Shown here: piece after piece, positions 46,604-59,845 of the stretch
Numbering within the stretch: the stretch's first letter is position 1
Layout of the letters: every line of letters begins with the position of its first letter
Source: Trema orientale
Taxonomy: Eukaryota; Streptophyta; Magnoliopsida; Rosales; Cannabaceae
Length of the DNA stretch: 64,000 nucleotides
Assembly (NCBI GenBank): GCA_002914845.1
Contig: JXTC01000610.1
Span: 57,612-121,611, forward strand
Reading direction: 5' to 3'
Translations under genes and position numbers: made by a program
The notes under the pieces: model-generated
Told to the model about the DNA's origin: nothing
Databases searched by the model: none
Seen by the model: only the letters and a program-made list of their open reading frames with translations

Positions 46604-46614
46604 GCCCCTGGTTT
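46604..46614 (-). promoter_or_regulatory. Hypoxia-responsive promoter element match (HRPE)
   Basis: The minus strand reads AAACCAGGGGC, an exact match to the published plant HRPE consensus AAACCA(G/C)(G/C)(G/A)GC bound by group VII ERF factors. It lies 311 bp upstream of the phytoglobin start codon and about 206 bp upstream of its TATA box. Class 1 phytoglobins are typical low-oxygen genes, so the position makes sense. Function is inferred. Confidence 0.6.
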
Positions 46615-46819
46615 TTCATACATATATGCATGCGTCATTAGCTAACACCCCCTGAAGGGGTTTTTTTTTTTTTTTTTTGGGCTGCTAACACCTCATAAAG
46701 TTTACTAAAAATTATATCTTACTAAAAAGAAAACGAAAAAAAAAAAAAAAAACCCAAAGAAATGGCTCTCCAGTACCCTGAAGAGTTACATCTTATGATC
46801 TTATCCCCATTTTTTCTAC

Positions 46820-46830
46820 CATATATATAC
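46820..46830 (+). promoter_or_regulatory. Probable TATA box of the phytoglobin gene
   Basis: A CATATATATAC run lies about 95 bp before the start codon, a usual distance for a plant core promoter with a short leader. Confidence 0.5.
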
Positions 46831-46903
46831 AGAGTGCCTTTACCAGATTTTCCAAACACACTCCAACATATCTCATTGCCCAAATCAAATTCTCAGCTTT
46901 TAG

Positions 46904-48021
<1,118 letters not shown>

Positions 48022-49581
48022 GAATTTTTATAGTTCTTGTAACAATTAGGTTTGAATAATGTGACAAAACTTATACTTACATTTGCTGAGAGAAAGGTTA
48101 TAACTTACATAGTTGCCTTTTTATGTATCATAGTGTGACTCAATCTCTCAACTTGTGTTGTTCATCTTGTTCAAAAGGAATTAGTCTTTTACTTTACATT
48201 TTGGGTAGCAGTATGGAATAAAATCAGAGTTTCATTGATTCTGTGAACACTGGTGTTTATTTTATGGCTTATCTTTCAAGAACGCTTAGAGTGAAAATGG
48301 GCAGCCTTCAACTTGGTTTGAGCCTCTACTAGGCCCAGGTTTTTATATTAAACACCAAATTCAACGGATTCAAGATAAAATATAAATTAAATTAAAAATC
48401 ACCTGTAAGACAAGGATTAACGTGATTCTGCTTTTCCTCTATGTCCCAATCAAAGAGAGTTTCATTGACTCTACAACAGAATCATAGTTTGCGTGATATG
48501 TTTATTTGGGTGCATTTGGGATCTCATTTGCAAGGAAAATTTGTCTAATTTTTTGTGTTTTCCTTGATTTATAGTTAAATTTTTCACTATTTTGACATTG
48601 TAACAAATTTAAATCATTTGTAGACGAACCACCGATTTTGACTTACAAACATACCCTTTTAACCTTTTAAGGATATATACTACTTAATTTAAATTGAAAA
48701 CTAATAGTTAAAAAAATATTAAAAAATTATTTTTAAAGAAAAACAAAAATCTATAAATATTAAATAATATTTATAAACATAATTATCAATGTTAGATAAG
48801 TTTTAAATTTGAACTTATTTTCAAATATGTATATTTGAAGTTTTATTTAAACTTCAAAGGGTATTTTGGTAAATATATTGGTTAAAATTGATGTTTGATC
48901 TAGAAATGATATAAATGTATTACAGGTACTAAATCTGAATGTTGATGTAATAACTAAAACTTAAGTTATAAATTGGACTAAACTGTATAAGATATAAGAA
49001 TGTAGTTTCCTTTTTTTTTTTTTTTTAAATTTTATAAATGCAGATGATGGCTGATCTTTTACTTATACTTGGGCTTTAGATTGAGATCCGTGCACGACCA
49101 TGGGGTATGATCTAATTTCAAGTTTGTGTTTTGCTGTACTTTTTTTTTTTTTTTTTGTTTTGCTCGAGTCATCTATGTTTTTTATTTTAATTACTATTTT
49201 ACGAACTTTTGAAAGCAAGTTCGTCTATTCAAAAAATATGACCAGATTTGGGAGGTTGTGAGATGGTCTATGTCTCTTTCTTTTATGGTTAAGATTTCAT
49301 TTACAGCAAATTTCACAATTTGTTTTTGAATTGTTTATCGTAAAATGTTGTGGTCTTTGTGCATAAAAGTCGACAATATGTTGTTATTCATCTGACTATT
49401 CATTTTTTTTAGACTTCAATTTGTCAAATTGTTTCGTCTTCTTGCTAATTGTGGCAGAGAGTTAAATCTGGATAGCAGTTTTAGGACGAGATTTGAGAGC
49501 TTGTGGCCTTTTTGGATACTTCTTGTAAAAAGAAATAAATGTCGAAAATGTAAACGGCTTCGTATACTTAATCGAATAAAC
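48022..49581. other. Phytoglobin 3' UTR and intergenic region
   Basis: No gene is seen. Poly(T) tracts occur at 49012-49026 and 49141-49156. An open stretch running to 49785 crosses the CACTA left end and is not a gene. Confidence 0.4.
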
Positions 49582-50819
49582 AGCCACTACAACAAAAAAG
49601 GCCTTTCAAGGCGCTTTTTAAGTGTCTTGAAAGGCCTTTCACGGCTCCTAGAAAAACACCTTGGTTCTAGGTGCCGTAATAGGCCTTGGCTAGTGCCTTA
49701 TAAGCGCCTTGGTATCTGTTCTGAGCTTTACCATTTAAGGCACTCCATAAACGCCGTGGTACATATTTCTATGGGGTATTTTTAATATATTTGTCTATAT
49801 TACCCCCTGGAATTTTATAAATGCAATCCAAATCCATTATATACACCAAATACTTCAAATAAAATGGAGTATAAACATAAATTTATATACTAACATTAAA
49901 TTAACATAATAACTTGATCATGATCATATCCATATAGTCTATAAACTAAGTATATATATATATACATTAGTTTTCTAAGCCAAACTAACATGATCATCAA
50001 AGACTACATAGTTTAAATCAACAAAGATTAAGAACCTCAAATGAGAAATTGTATTAGTTTTTCGACCCACTCTTCAAGAAGTCCGTTGATATCATCCTTT
50101 GTGTAGAAATTTTGTCCATTAAACTACAAATTCAAATACCTTATTTGTTAGAAAGTGATCAATCAAACTATAAAATAGAAGAGAACTAATAAAATATATG
50201 GTTACATATCATTGTGGTAAATGATTTAACATTGGCTTGTTCAATGACTTCTCTCATAAATTTATATATGTAGAATCCGCACTCAACACTTGTCGGTTGT
50301 CTTGGGTACTAGACATAAGCATAAAGTAAACATAAGTAATTTTAATTAGACATAAGCATAAAGTAAACATAAGTAATTTTAATTAATCTTCCACCCAACA
50401 AGTGTTATTAATTCAAGTTTAGTACCTTTATTAACTTATAAACTGGACCATTTGGTCTTCCTTTTTTCCCTTTTTCTATATTATATATGTTGAATGCACT
50501 TTGAATTGGAAATGCATAAATACAAGAATAAAAGATTAGTAATAGCAACCATAAGTAAAAATACCATAAGAAACTGAATTATAATAAAAAAACTATTAGA
50601 GAACTTACTCGATCATTATTAAGCCAATTTCTTCACGGGGAGCTAAGCCGAGAGGATCTAGAAACCATGCATAATCTAGAAACCATGCATAATCTAATTC
50701 ACAATAAAATTTACTCGATGAAAGGTTAGACTTCAGCTATATTTTGTAACACAGTACGATATGCTTGGTCTAGTTGTTCTTGTTTAACTGTATACACAAC
50801 ACCATCACTTATGCTTTTG

Positions 50820-52109
50820 TTAATATTTGAAGATGCGGGTATTCCGATAGCTTCTACATGCCAAATACTCAGAACAAAGCTCAATAGCTTCTTCTGCGAT
50901 ATAACACTCTATAATGCATCCTTCTAGCTGGCTTCGATTTCTAACATATCCTTTTAAAATTTTCATGTATCTCTCAAATGGATACATCCATCTCAAATAA
51001 ATAGAACCACATAACTTTACTTCTCTAACCAAATATACAGTAAGATGTATCATTATATCAAAAAAAACTAGGAGGAAAAAACTGCTCGAACATGCACAAT
51101 GTTACAACAAGTTCACGTTGTAGTTCGTCTAACTTGGATACATCGACCACCTTAGAACAAATTCCATTAAAAAATAAACATAATCTGGTGATTGCATATC
51201 GAATATTTTTAGGTAATATGGATCTGATCGCTATAGGTAGCAGATGTTGCATTAGTGTATGACAATCATGAGATTTAAGTGCAACTAGTTTCAAATTGTT
51301 CATATCCACTAATGTTCTAATATTAGAAGAATAGCCTTCAGGAACCTTCACATTAAATAAAGATTGACACAATTGATATTTTTCTTCCTTTTTCAATGTG
51401 AAGCAAGCAGGGGGTAAATATGTTCGCTTCTCCCCCACTCTAGGAGCTAACTCTTTTCGAACGCCCATGTCAACAAGATCCATACGGGCATCAATGCTAT
51501 CCTTATTCTTCCCTGAAATATTTAATAAAGTTCCAATTATACTATCATATATGTTTTTTTCAATATGCATGACATCTATAAATGTTGCCAATATTCCAAC
51601 TCAAAGAATATTGATTTCTTCTTCCAACAACTCTTCGGGGTTTTTACAACCTTCACATTACTGCGTCTTTTTCTTTTCTTACTGATATCACTTATTTTAA
51701 TCTTTCAAGCCTAAATTCAAGCTTAGAGACTGTTTCTAGTATCTCTGTCCCAGTTAAAGGTTGTGCTGCCAATTCAAATTCTTAAGAACCATTAAATACT
51801 TTTTTTTTAATTTCTGTATACATGTTTGCGAGGTAAAAATCTTATATGGCCCATATAACTCAATTTTCTAGCATGTGTTAGGAACTGACAACTTGTTTTC
51901 TCATCACAAATAGGACATACTGTATATCCTTTAGTGGAAAATCCAGACAAATTCCCATATGCAGGGAAGTCATTAATTGTCCATAGTAACACAGGGAAGT
52001 CATTATCATTTGTCAATATCTCTCCTAGTAAAGCTAACAAGTCTGAAAAACTCTTATCACTCCATCCATGTCTTACTTTCAAATTATACAATTTCAATAG
52101 TGCAGACAA
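50820..52109 (-). pseudogene. CACTA transposase remnants (TNP2-like, DUF4218 region)
   Basis: Minus-strand pieces include VRHGWSDKSFSDLLALLGEI and KGYTVCPICDEKT (transposase_21 zone), then FIDVMHIEKNIYDSIIGTLL and LKLVALKSHDCHTLMQHLLP (typical of the downstream DUF4218 region), then HLTVYLVREVKLCGSIYLRWMYPFERYM in part. They fall in different frames with stops between, so the transposase is broken. Confidence 0.85.
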
Positions 52110-52313
52110 CTTTGTAAATTTCGTACAACCCGGATAGATCGGTTTCTTAGCATCATTAAGTAATGACTGAAACTTAATAGGATCTACATCTGTTTCATAC
52201 TATGCATCATCAATCATTTCAAAAAGATCATCATTTAAATCTAACTCATAATCATCTCTTATACTCTTCTTTGACGAAAATCCGGTAATTGGAACCTTTT
52301 CACTATGCCAAAT

Positions 52314-52568
52314 TCATTGTTTGTAACTTTGATCTATTCTATTGAAATATAAGTGTTCTTTTATCTTTTTAACACCTATTTTTTGCAAATTTCCACATTT
52401 AATACACGGGCACGGAATTAAATTGAAATCTTTGATATTTTTAATAGCAAACTCCAAAAAGCTATCAACTCCCTTTCTATACTCGGTCGATAGTCTATCC
52501 GCCAATATCCATTCCTTATCCATTCTAAGCACAATTGAAAAACGAAAAAAAAAAAAAACCTTAAACAA
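52314..52568 (-). pseudogene. CACTA N-terminal transposase-associated domain remnant
   Basis: The minus strand reads MDKEWILADRLSTEYRKGVD, then IPCPCIKCGN and IKEHLYFNRID, matching the Transpos_assoc zinc-binding domain that opens En/Spm-type transposases. It is in a separate frame from the remnants further 3'. Confidence 0.85.
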
Positions 52569-54167
52569 CTAATATAAAAAACTAACTAAATTGAGTACCA
52601 TGAAAAATTACACATAATCTCCCCTATTTCTAGCACTAACCAATTGAGTACCTAAAACACCAATTATATATTATCCCTTATTTAAAATTATTCTCATATT
52701 TCTAACTACTACTAAATTGAGAATTTAGTTTATTTTTTAAATAGTCTTCTTTATTACAAACAAGTTGTCAATCAACCAAACATAATTTACGACAAAATAA
52801 CTTCAACACAAATAATAAACTCAAGTAATTACACACAATTATAATATTATTATATCACCACAACATACAATTTCCTATATGATATCATATCTCATCTATA
52901 TGAAATTTTCCAAAATACTAATAAATAACCAATGCAGAAAGTGACATAAGTAAGTAAAAGAAAAAATTAGGAAAACATACCTCAATTCGCTTAATTTGCT
53001 AATTTATAAGTACGACCAAATTACTCCAACTTCTACACAAAAATGTTAAAAAAATTCAATTTTTATAATTCACAACACCTTAAAATTGAAAATTCATAAA
53101 TATGAATTTAATATATATGCAAAATAAGAACTTTAACAAATAAAAAATTGAAATTAAATCTAAAATCTCAAGTTAACTTACTTTCACACTATCTAAAACA
53201 TGAAATTGGTAGAAATTAAGATATCAAGTCAAACTCTACATGATTTCACCTAAAACAATTAAAAAACGTGAATATGTAAATTTATAAAAAGTACACAACA
53301 ATAAATTAATATAACATAAATTTGGATTAATTGAAACTAAAGATGGAAAAAAAAAACACAAATTATAATTTCTAGTAAATAAACATGAAATTGGTAGAAA
53401 TTAATAGAACATACCTTCAATTTGAAATTTTTTACAACTAAATGAACTCACACTTCACCTAAAAAAGAATTGGGTATATCAATACCTACAATCAACAAAA
53501 TAATAAACCATAACATCAAAAATTAGAATTAATTCACACTAAAATACTAAAATATAACCAAAAATATAATTTCTAGTAAATAAATAATCTAACTAACACT
53601 TACAAGAGTAAATATTGCAATGCTATAAATATTGCAATGCTCAAGAATTTCCCATTTGATAAACTAGGGCTCTAGAATATTCAAACTCTCAAAAATATAA
53701 CCTAAAACATGAAAAATTAACAAAATAATCGACTAAAATCATGGTTAAAATAATGGGTATTCTAATTTTAGTGACTAAAATGAGTTTAGAAGCTTAAATA
53801 TACCTTGTTTGCCAGAAAAAATGGTGGAAATGAGGGAAAAACTAGTGTTGGCCATAGCTGCTGGAAAGAGAATGGGAATGTTGGCCGCGGCCTAGTTAAA
53901 AATAGGGCATATAATGCCCATAACACGGCACCTTGTAGGCGCCGTATATCTGAAACGTAATGGTGCCTTATAGGCATCGTTAAATAATTAAATTACGGTG
54001 CTTGCCAGGTACCGTGGTTGTTCGCGGTTTATAACGGCGCCTAGTGTATTAAACCACAACGCTTGACAAGCGCCGTGGTTGTTCCATCGTAAGAGGTGCC
54101 GTGATATCCTCTATACTATCACGGCGCGTCCATACACGTGCCGTGATAGCCAACTTTTTTTGTAGTG

Positions 54168-55078
54168 ACCTTGACGACCATGTACGTTTTTTGTTTTAGC
54201 AAGTATGATATTCTTTATGGGCAGTTTGATCTCTGAGGGTGAGATCGGACATTTCAAGAGAAATATTGAAAGTATGGATTAGAACACTTTTAACTCGATA
54301 TTGCAAGGTTCGTTTCACTTGTCATCACACAAGGTTATTTAATACTAATATGCAGCATAGTTACACGAGGTTAAACTTAGCCTTGACGTGTCACCCTATT
54401 GAATCATGATGGTATGTGACGTTATTTGAACTACGTTTATGCAACTTTGTGTATAATATGAAGTGATATGAAATGCAGACCCATATAAAGTATTAGTGAG
54501 TAGTGACATAGATGAGAACCACGTAAAAGCCAAATTTCTATTTTAACCCTGCATATTTAGAATCACTATTAACCTTGCAAGTTGATAACCCTGCAGCTAG
54601 TAATCCCTAGATCAGCAGCTCTTCATAAGCATCAAGGTACATTTAGCCCCTATTTGTTTAGAACTCAAGGTTCTTTGAACCCATTTGATCGATTAAGTGG
54701 ATCACTTAACAAATCTATATAAGGGTTCACCTACCTTAACATGGCGAAGAACAAGAATAATAAAATCATTACAATATTGATGGCGTCACTTATCTGCTTA
54801 TACATGGGATTGGGTTTTCCCTTCAGTCCATCTCCAGTATTTCTTATTTCGATATATTATTAGAAAAATAGGAGATAGCTCAGCTTAATATTACCATTTT
54901 ACCCATCATAAATAAAAAGTTTTCCATGGACCCGAAATATATAGTTTCAATCTTATAGCTCTACTTCCTTAAAAAAAAAATAAAAAAAAAAAATCTTATA
55001 GCTCTATGTGGTTTCAAACAATTTGTTGGATGAAGTTCATAATCTAAGAATACATCAGTATTCATGGTTTCCTTGATG
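54168..55078. other. Spacer between CACTA and copia elements
   Basis: No gene, RNA or complete repeat is seen. Homopolymer A runs lie at 54970-54990. Confidence 0.4.
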
Positions 55079-55083
55079 TTGGT

Positions 55084-55333
55084 TGTTAGGAGATCGACTT
55101 TGCGGAAGCAACAACACACAGCTAAAATACGAGTTGAGAAAATTTAGGTAAAATGAAAAAATAAGGCACACAAAAGATTTAACGTGGTTCACCTAATTTA
55201 GGCTACGTCCACAGATAAGGCTGTGAAGAATTTCACTAGAAAAAAGAGATTATGACTCACTTCTCTCTAAATACAAGAAGAGAACAAATGAACCTCTCTA
55301 TCTTGAAATAGGAGAAAACACTCTCTAAACAAT
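55084..55333 (-). repeat. 3' LTR, truncated
   Basis: This aligns with about 59312-59560 of the other LTR at visibly high identity. The part corresponding to the promoter-bearing U3 is absent. The break coincides with the N at 55334. Confidence 0.85.
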
Positions 55334-55393
55334 NATCAAGTCTTCACACTTCAAAAATCTCTCTTTTCTTCGCTTGTCAATTCTTCATGCTGC

Positions 55394-55931
55394 TTACATA
55401 TCTGCTCGGCCATATGAGGATCTATACCATTGGAACTTGTCAGTGTTGATTAGTTTGGTTAAAGCATCTGCTAGGTTTTCCTTAATGTGAATCTTCTTCG
55501 TGTCCACACTTCCATCTTCTACTATTTCTCGAACAAAGTGATATTGAACACCTATGTACTTTGTCCTGGAACGAAAAGCTAGATTTCTTGCAATATTCAA
55601 GGCACTCTGACTTTCATAAAATAGAGGAATATTTTCTTGTTTGTGCCTGAGCTCCTCTAATAACCTTTGAACTCCAAATAGCCTCTTTGCAGGCTTATGT
55701 AGCCGCCATGTATTCTGCTTCTGTTGTAGATAAAGCCACAATAGTTTACAGTTTTGAAACCCAGCTTATAGTTCCTTCTGCAAGAGTAAACACATAGCCT
55801 ATAGTAGATTTTCGTTTGTTAAGATCACCCACAAAATCTGAATCAACATATCCTCTGACAGAAAATTCTGATCCTCTGTAACATATTGCAGCATCTGAGG
55901 TTCCTTTGATGTACCTCAGAATCCTCTTCAC
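55394..55931 (-). pseudogene. copia RNase H remnant
   Basis: The minus strand reads MKRILRYIKGTSDAAICYRG and GYVDSDFVGDLNKRKSTIGY, then after a stop and frame change FYESQSALNIARN and TKYIGVQYHFVREIVEDG (with Gln for the usual second acidic-block His neighbour region). These are the ordered copia RNase H motifs, including the D-S-D-like first catalytic block. It is broken in at least two places. Confidence 0.85.
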
Positions 55932-55937
55932 AGTATT

Positions 55938-56846
55938 CTAATGCTCTCCACCAGGATTTGCCATGTATCGACTAACCGCTCCTACTGTTTGTGCAATGTC
56001 TGGTCTTGTGCATATCATAGCGAACATTAGGCTTCCCACTACTGATGTATACAATACTCGAGATATCTCTATCCTCTCTGCTTCATTGCTAGGACACATC
56101 TCGGAGGATAACTTGAAATTAATAGGAAGTGGGTTAGAAATTGGCTTACAATCTTGCATGTTAAAGTATCGCAAAATTTTCTTCAAATAATTCTTCTGAG
56201 AAAGCCGAATCTTTCTGTTACCTCTGTTTCGATGAATTTGCATCCTTAAAATCTTATTTGCTGGTCCCAAATCCTTCATATCAAATTTTCTAGCCAACTG
56301 TGCCTTCAATTCTTGGATTCTATCTTTGTTGGAGCCCGCTACCAACATGTCATCTACGTACAATAATAAGATAATGAAATCACTATCTTCATCAAACCTT
56401 CTGAAGTATGTGCAGTGGTCTGAACTGAGTCTGTTGTACCCAAGGCTTATAATAAAGGAATTAAATCTCTTATACCAATACATTGGCACCTGTTTGAGAC
56501 CGTATAGAAATTTGTTCAACCTGCAAACTAAGTTCTCCTTACCTGTTTCAGCAAAACCTTCAGGTTGGAGCATATAAATTTCTTCTTCAAGTTCTCCATG
56601 AAGAAAAGCAATTTTCACATCTAGCTGCTCTAGATATAGGTCAAACATAGCACACATCACCAGAACCACTCTAACTATTGTCAGTCGAACCACATGTGAA
56701 AATATCTCGTTGAAGTCAATACCTTCTTTCTGAGCATAACTTTTTACCACCAATCTCGCACGATACCGCTCCACTTGATCATTGCTATCACGCTTGATCT
56801 TGTAGACCCATTTATTACTAATGGCATTCCTTCCTTGTGGTAGCAA
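55938..56846 (-). pseudogene. copia reverse transcriptase fragment (302 codons open)
   Basis: A long open minus-strand stretch carries NKWVYKIKRDSNDQVERYRA, LEQLDVKIAFLHGELEEEIY, LNKFLYGLKQVPMYWYKRF and the catalytic FIILLLYVDDMLVAGSN. The YVDD pair and the first Asp (QLDVK) are intact. It joins the RNase H remnant after a stop. The domain would copy element RNA to cDNA, but the surrounding polyprotein is interrupted. Confidence 0.9.
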
Positions 56847-57077
56847 AACAAGATCACATGTCTTGTTCTTGTGAAGGGCTTCAATCTCTTCTTACATTGC
56901 TGTCATCCACAGGGATACATCCGGACGTTTGATAGCCTCATAGAAAATTGTTGGCTCTCCATCCTCTATTAGAAGGCATTATGCAATGTTATTCTCAGTG
57001 ATATAATCCGAATGCCATGCCGGTGGTCTTCTTTTACGAGTTGACTGACAAATTTCTGAAGCCTCTTCCTCGACTGG

Positions 57078-58356
57078 TTATTCTACTTCGTGCTCTGGTG
57101 TTACTTTAGAAGAATCTGAATCTTCAACATTCTTTTCTACCTGAACTATAGTAGTTTCTGGTCTGCTATCATCTCCCTTCTCTTGCAGTTTATTCTCTGC
57201 AAATATCACATCTCTGCTGATGACAACCTTATGGGCAGTGAGATCCCATAAGCGATACCCCTTGACTCCATCAGCATATCCCAAGAATATATACTTTCTA
57301 GACTTTGAATATAGTTTTGTGATTTCTTGAGCACTGTACATTACGTACACAGGACTTCCAAACGTATGTAAGTGAGAATAATCAGCTGGCTTACCAGTCC
57401 ACATCTCCATCGGTGTCTTCAGATCAATCGCTGTTGATGGAGATCGATTGATCACATAACAGGCGGTTTTAACTACTTCTGCCCATAATGTCTTGGATAG
57501 ACTTGTAGCTCTCAACATTACTCTTATTCTTTCCAACAAGGTTCTGTTCATCCGTTCTGCCATTCCATTTTGTTGAGGAGTGTACGCCGCTGTGAACTGC
57601 CTTTTGATACCTTCTTATTGACAGAAGTTATCAAATTCATCGCTTATATATTCTCCTCCATTGTCTGTCCTCAAACACTTGATCTTCTCTTCAGATTCAA
57701 GCTCTATCCACTCTTTGAATATTTTAAAGACTGAAAATATATCTGCCTTCCTCTTGATAGGATACACCCAACATCTCTTTGAGTGATTATCAAATAAAAG
57801 TTACAAAGTTTCTAGCTCCTCCTAAGGACATCACCAGTGCTTGCCAAACATCAGAGTGAACCAAGTCTAGAACCTTTTTACTTCTAGAGCTGGATGTGCT
57901 AAACTCCAATCTATGTTACTTGCTTATGACACAATGCTCACAAAAGGGCAAAGATAACTTTGTGAGACTAGGAAGCAACTTCCGTTCAGAGAGAATCTTC
58001 AAACCTCGTTCCGAAATATGGCCGAGCTTACGATGCCACGTCATTATTGATTCTTCTCTGGAATTTGTTGATGTAACTGATGCCTCTACTTCCATCATTG
58101 TATCTCCTTTAAGTATGTACAGATTCACTTCGATCTTCTCTGCCTTCATTACTACAAGTGCACTCTTTATGATCTTCATGATCTCATTTTTGACACGAGT
58201 TTTGTAACCAAGATTATCTAATTGTCCCAAAGACAATAGATTTTTCTTCAGGCCCTTCACGTGTTGCACCTCTTGAATAGTTCGAACAGTGTCATCGTAT
58301 ATCTTCATCTTGATAGTGTCAATCCCAGCGATCTCTAAGGCATGATCGTTATCCAT
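57078..58356 (-). pseudogene. copia protease/integrase region remnants
   Basis: On the minus strand, GLKKNLLSLGQLDNLGYKTR marks the end of the protease. TWHRKLGHISERGLKILSER ... FCEHCVISK is the integrase zinc-binding HHCC domain. AERMNRTLLERIRVMLRAT and ACYVINRSPSTAIDLKTPME form the later half of the catalytic core, with its Glu region. The segment between (about 57600-57900) has stops. Confidence 0.88.
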
Positions 58357-58439
58357 TAATACAGATCCTTAAGAGACAGGTTCATATGTATGAAACTACT
58401 ATCTGTGAGAAGTCATATTCCATGTTGCTCCCGAATATA

Positions 58440-58979
58440 CTAACTAAACTTCAGTGTGCTGCCTTCTGTCCTTAAAACTGTTGCTGCTTCGCTGTACAGG
58501 ATTTCTCCATTATCTGAAGTACTTACAACATTCCCCTTAGTATTTGATGACTCGGGGTCCTTCCCTCTGGAATTTCCATTCTTCTTGAGTTGCCAATACT
58601 CCCTTTTGACGTGCCCTTTTTTGCCACAATAATAACACTTGACATTCTTCTTATTTCTTGACTTTGATCTACCATGACTCTGACTCCCACTGGAGCTACG
58701 TTCTGTTGATCTCCCTCTCATTATCAAAGCCTCTCCTTGTTGTGAACTTGCCAATCTGTTTTCCTTGCTCTTACACTGATTTTAGTCTTTGAGAACAACA
58801 GCTGTAAGATCGTTAAAAACTAAAGTTGTAGCATTGCTGGTCACCGTTGTTGATTCCACCATCCGAAGGGTATAAAGTCTTCTCTTCAAGAAAATTTTGT
58901 TGTGAAGTGACTTGGCCTGATACGAATTTGTTAGTGCATCACATATCTTCTTGGCTGACTTCTTCTCTACAATGCTCAA
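58440..58979 (-). pseudogene. copia gag remnant
   Basis: The minus strand reads KKICDALTNSYQAKSLHNKI (UBN2-type gag) and, after a break, KCYYCGKKGHVKREYW, a CCHC nucleic-acid-binding knuckle whose last Cys is Tyr. Loss of that Cys would impair zinc binding. Confidence 0.85.
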
Positions 58980-59297
58980 CAGGACTCCATCTGCTAATAC
59001 CAGATGTAAGTTAGCGATAGTATTGCCATCTACCTAGTCCCACTTTTTATCATCAGTAATCTCAGCAGGCCTTTCTTCAATTGCTGCTAGGCAATTATCT
59101 TTTCTCAAGAGTGCCTTTATATTTCATTTTCTATAGAGAGAAATTGTTTCCATTGAACTTCTCAATATCAAATTTTACCCTTATTTTTGTTCACCATGAT
59201 TTATTCAGTTACCATCGTTTCACTGTACATAAATAATACCATATACATGAATAGTACTATTTACGTGAACAGTACCCTATACGTGAACAGTACTAAT

Positions 59298-59310
59298 GGC
59301 TCTGATACCA
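59298..59310 (-). other. Primer-binding site for initiator tRNA-Met
   Basis: On the minus strand TGGTATCAGAGCC follows the 5' LTR after one base. This is complementary to the 3' end of plant initiator tRNA-Met, the usual copia primer. Confidence 0.9.
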
Positions 59311-59311
59311 C

Positions 59312-59840
59312 TGTTAGGAGATCGATTTTACGGAAGTGATAACACACAGCTAAAATATGAGTTGAGAAAATCTGGGTAAAATGAAAAAGATAAGGCACAT
59401 AAAGATTCAATGTGGTTCACCCAATTTAGGCTACGTCCACGGACAAGGCCGTGAAAAATTTTCACTATGAAAAGGAAATTATAACTCACTTCTCTCTAAA
59501 TACAAGAAAAGAGCAAATGAACCTCCCTCTCTTGAAATAGGAGAAAACACTCTCTAAACAATTTAAGAGAAAATAAGTGGGACACTAAGAGGAATTACTA
59601 GGCCTGAATTCTCTCTTAGAAAGGAAGAGGATTTAGAATGGGATGCGAAACAAGTGATAAAGTCCCCCCGCATTTATAGAACTTTTGAAAGGTAGTGAGA
59701 ACACCACCTTTCACTATTGCTATTACGGTTGCCTTTTGTTACTATTGCTATTACGGCTGCCCTTTTCACTGTCCCTATTGCGGCTGACTTTTTTTACTGT
59801 TCTTATTGTTGGTGAGCTGCAATTATTGATTTGTTCAACA
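59312..59840 (-). repeat. 5' LTR, complete (529 bp)
   Basis: It is bounded by TGTT...AACA on both ends. On the minus strand a TATAAATG box (59671-59678) marks the element's own promoter. Confidence 0.9.
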
Positions 59841-59845
59841 TTGGT

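Larger units (their letters stand above)
49585..54167 (-). mobile_element. CACTA (En/Spm) DNA transposon, defective
   Basis: The ends are CACTACAACAAAAAAGGC (49585) and, as the complement at 54167, CACTACAAAAAAAGTTGG, both diagnostic CACTA termini. Flanking trinucleotides are agc and acc, an imperfect 3-bp target duplication. The subterminal regions (49605-49770 and 53920-54160) carry repeated GGCGCCGT/ACGGCACC-type motifs where transposase would bind. Minus-strand TNP2-like remnants lie inside. Multiple frame breaks make it non-autonomous. Confidence 0.88.
55084..59840 (-). mobile_element. Ty1/copia LTR retrotransposon, nearly complete but defective
   Basis: A perfect 5-bp target duplication, ttggt, flanks the element (55079-55083 and 59841-59845). 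The minus-strand order is 5' LTR, primer-binding site, gag, protease, integrase, reverse transcriptase, RNase H and 3' LTR, the copia order. Coding is split by stops and frameshifts. The 3' LTR lacks its U3 half next to a single N at 55334. Confidence 0.92.

Noticed and set aside
49429..49785. 118-codon ORF
   Set aside because: It crosses the CACTA left terminus at 49585 and so joins unrelated DNA.
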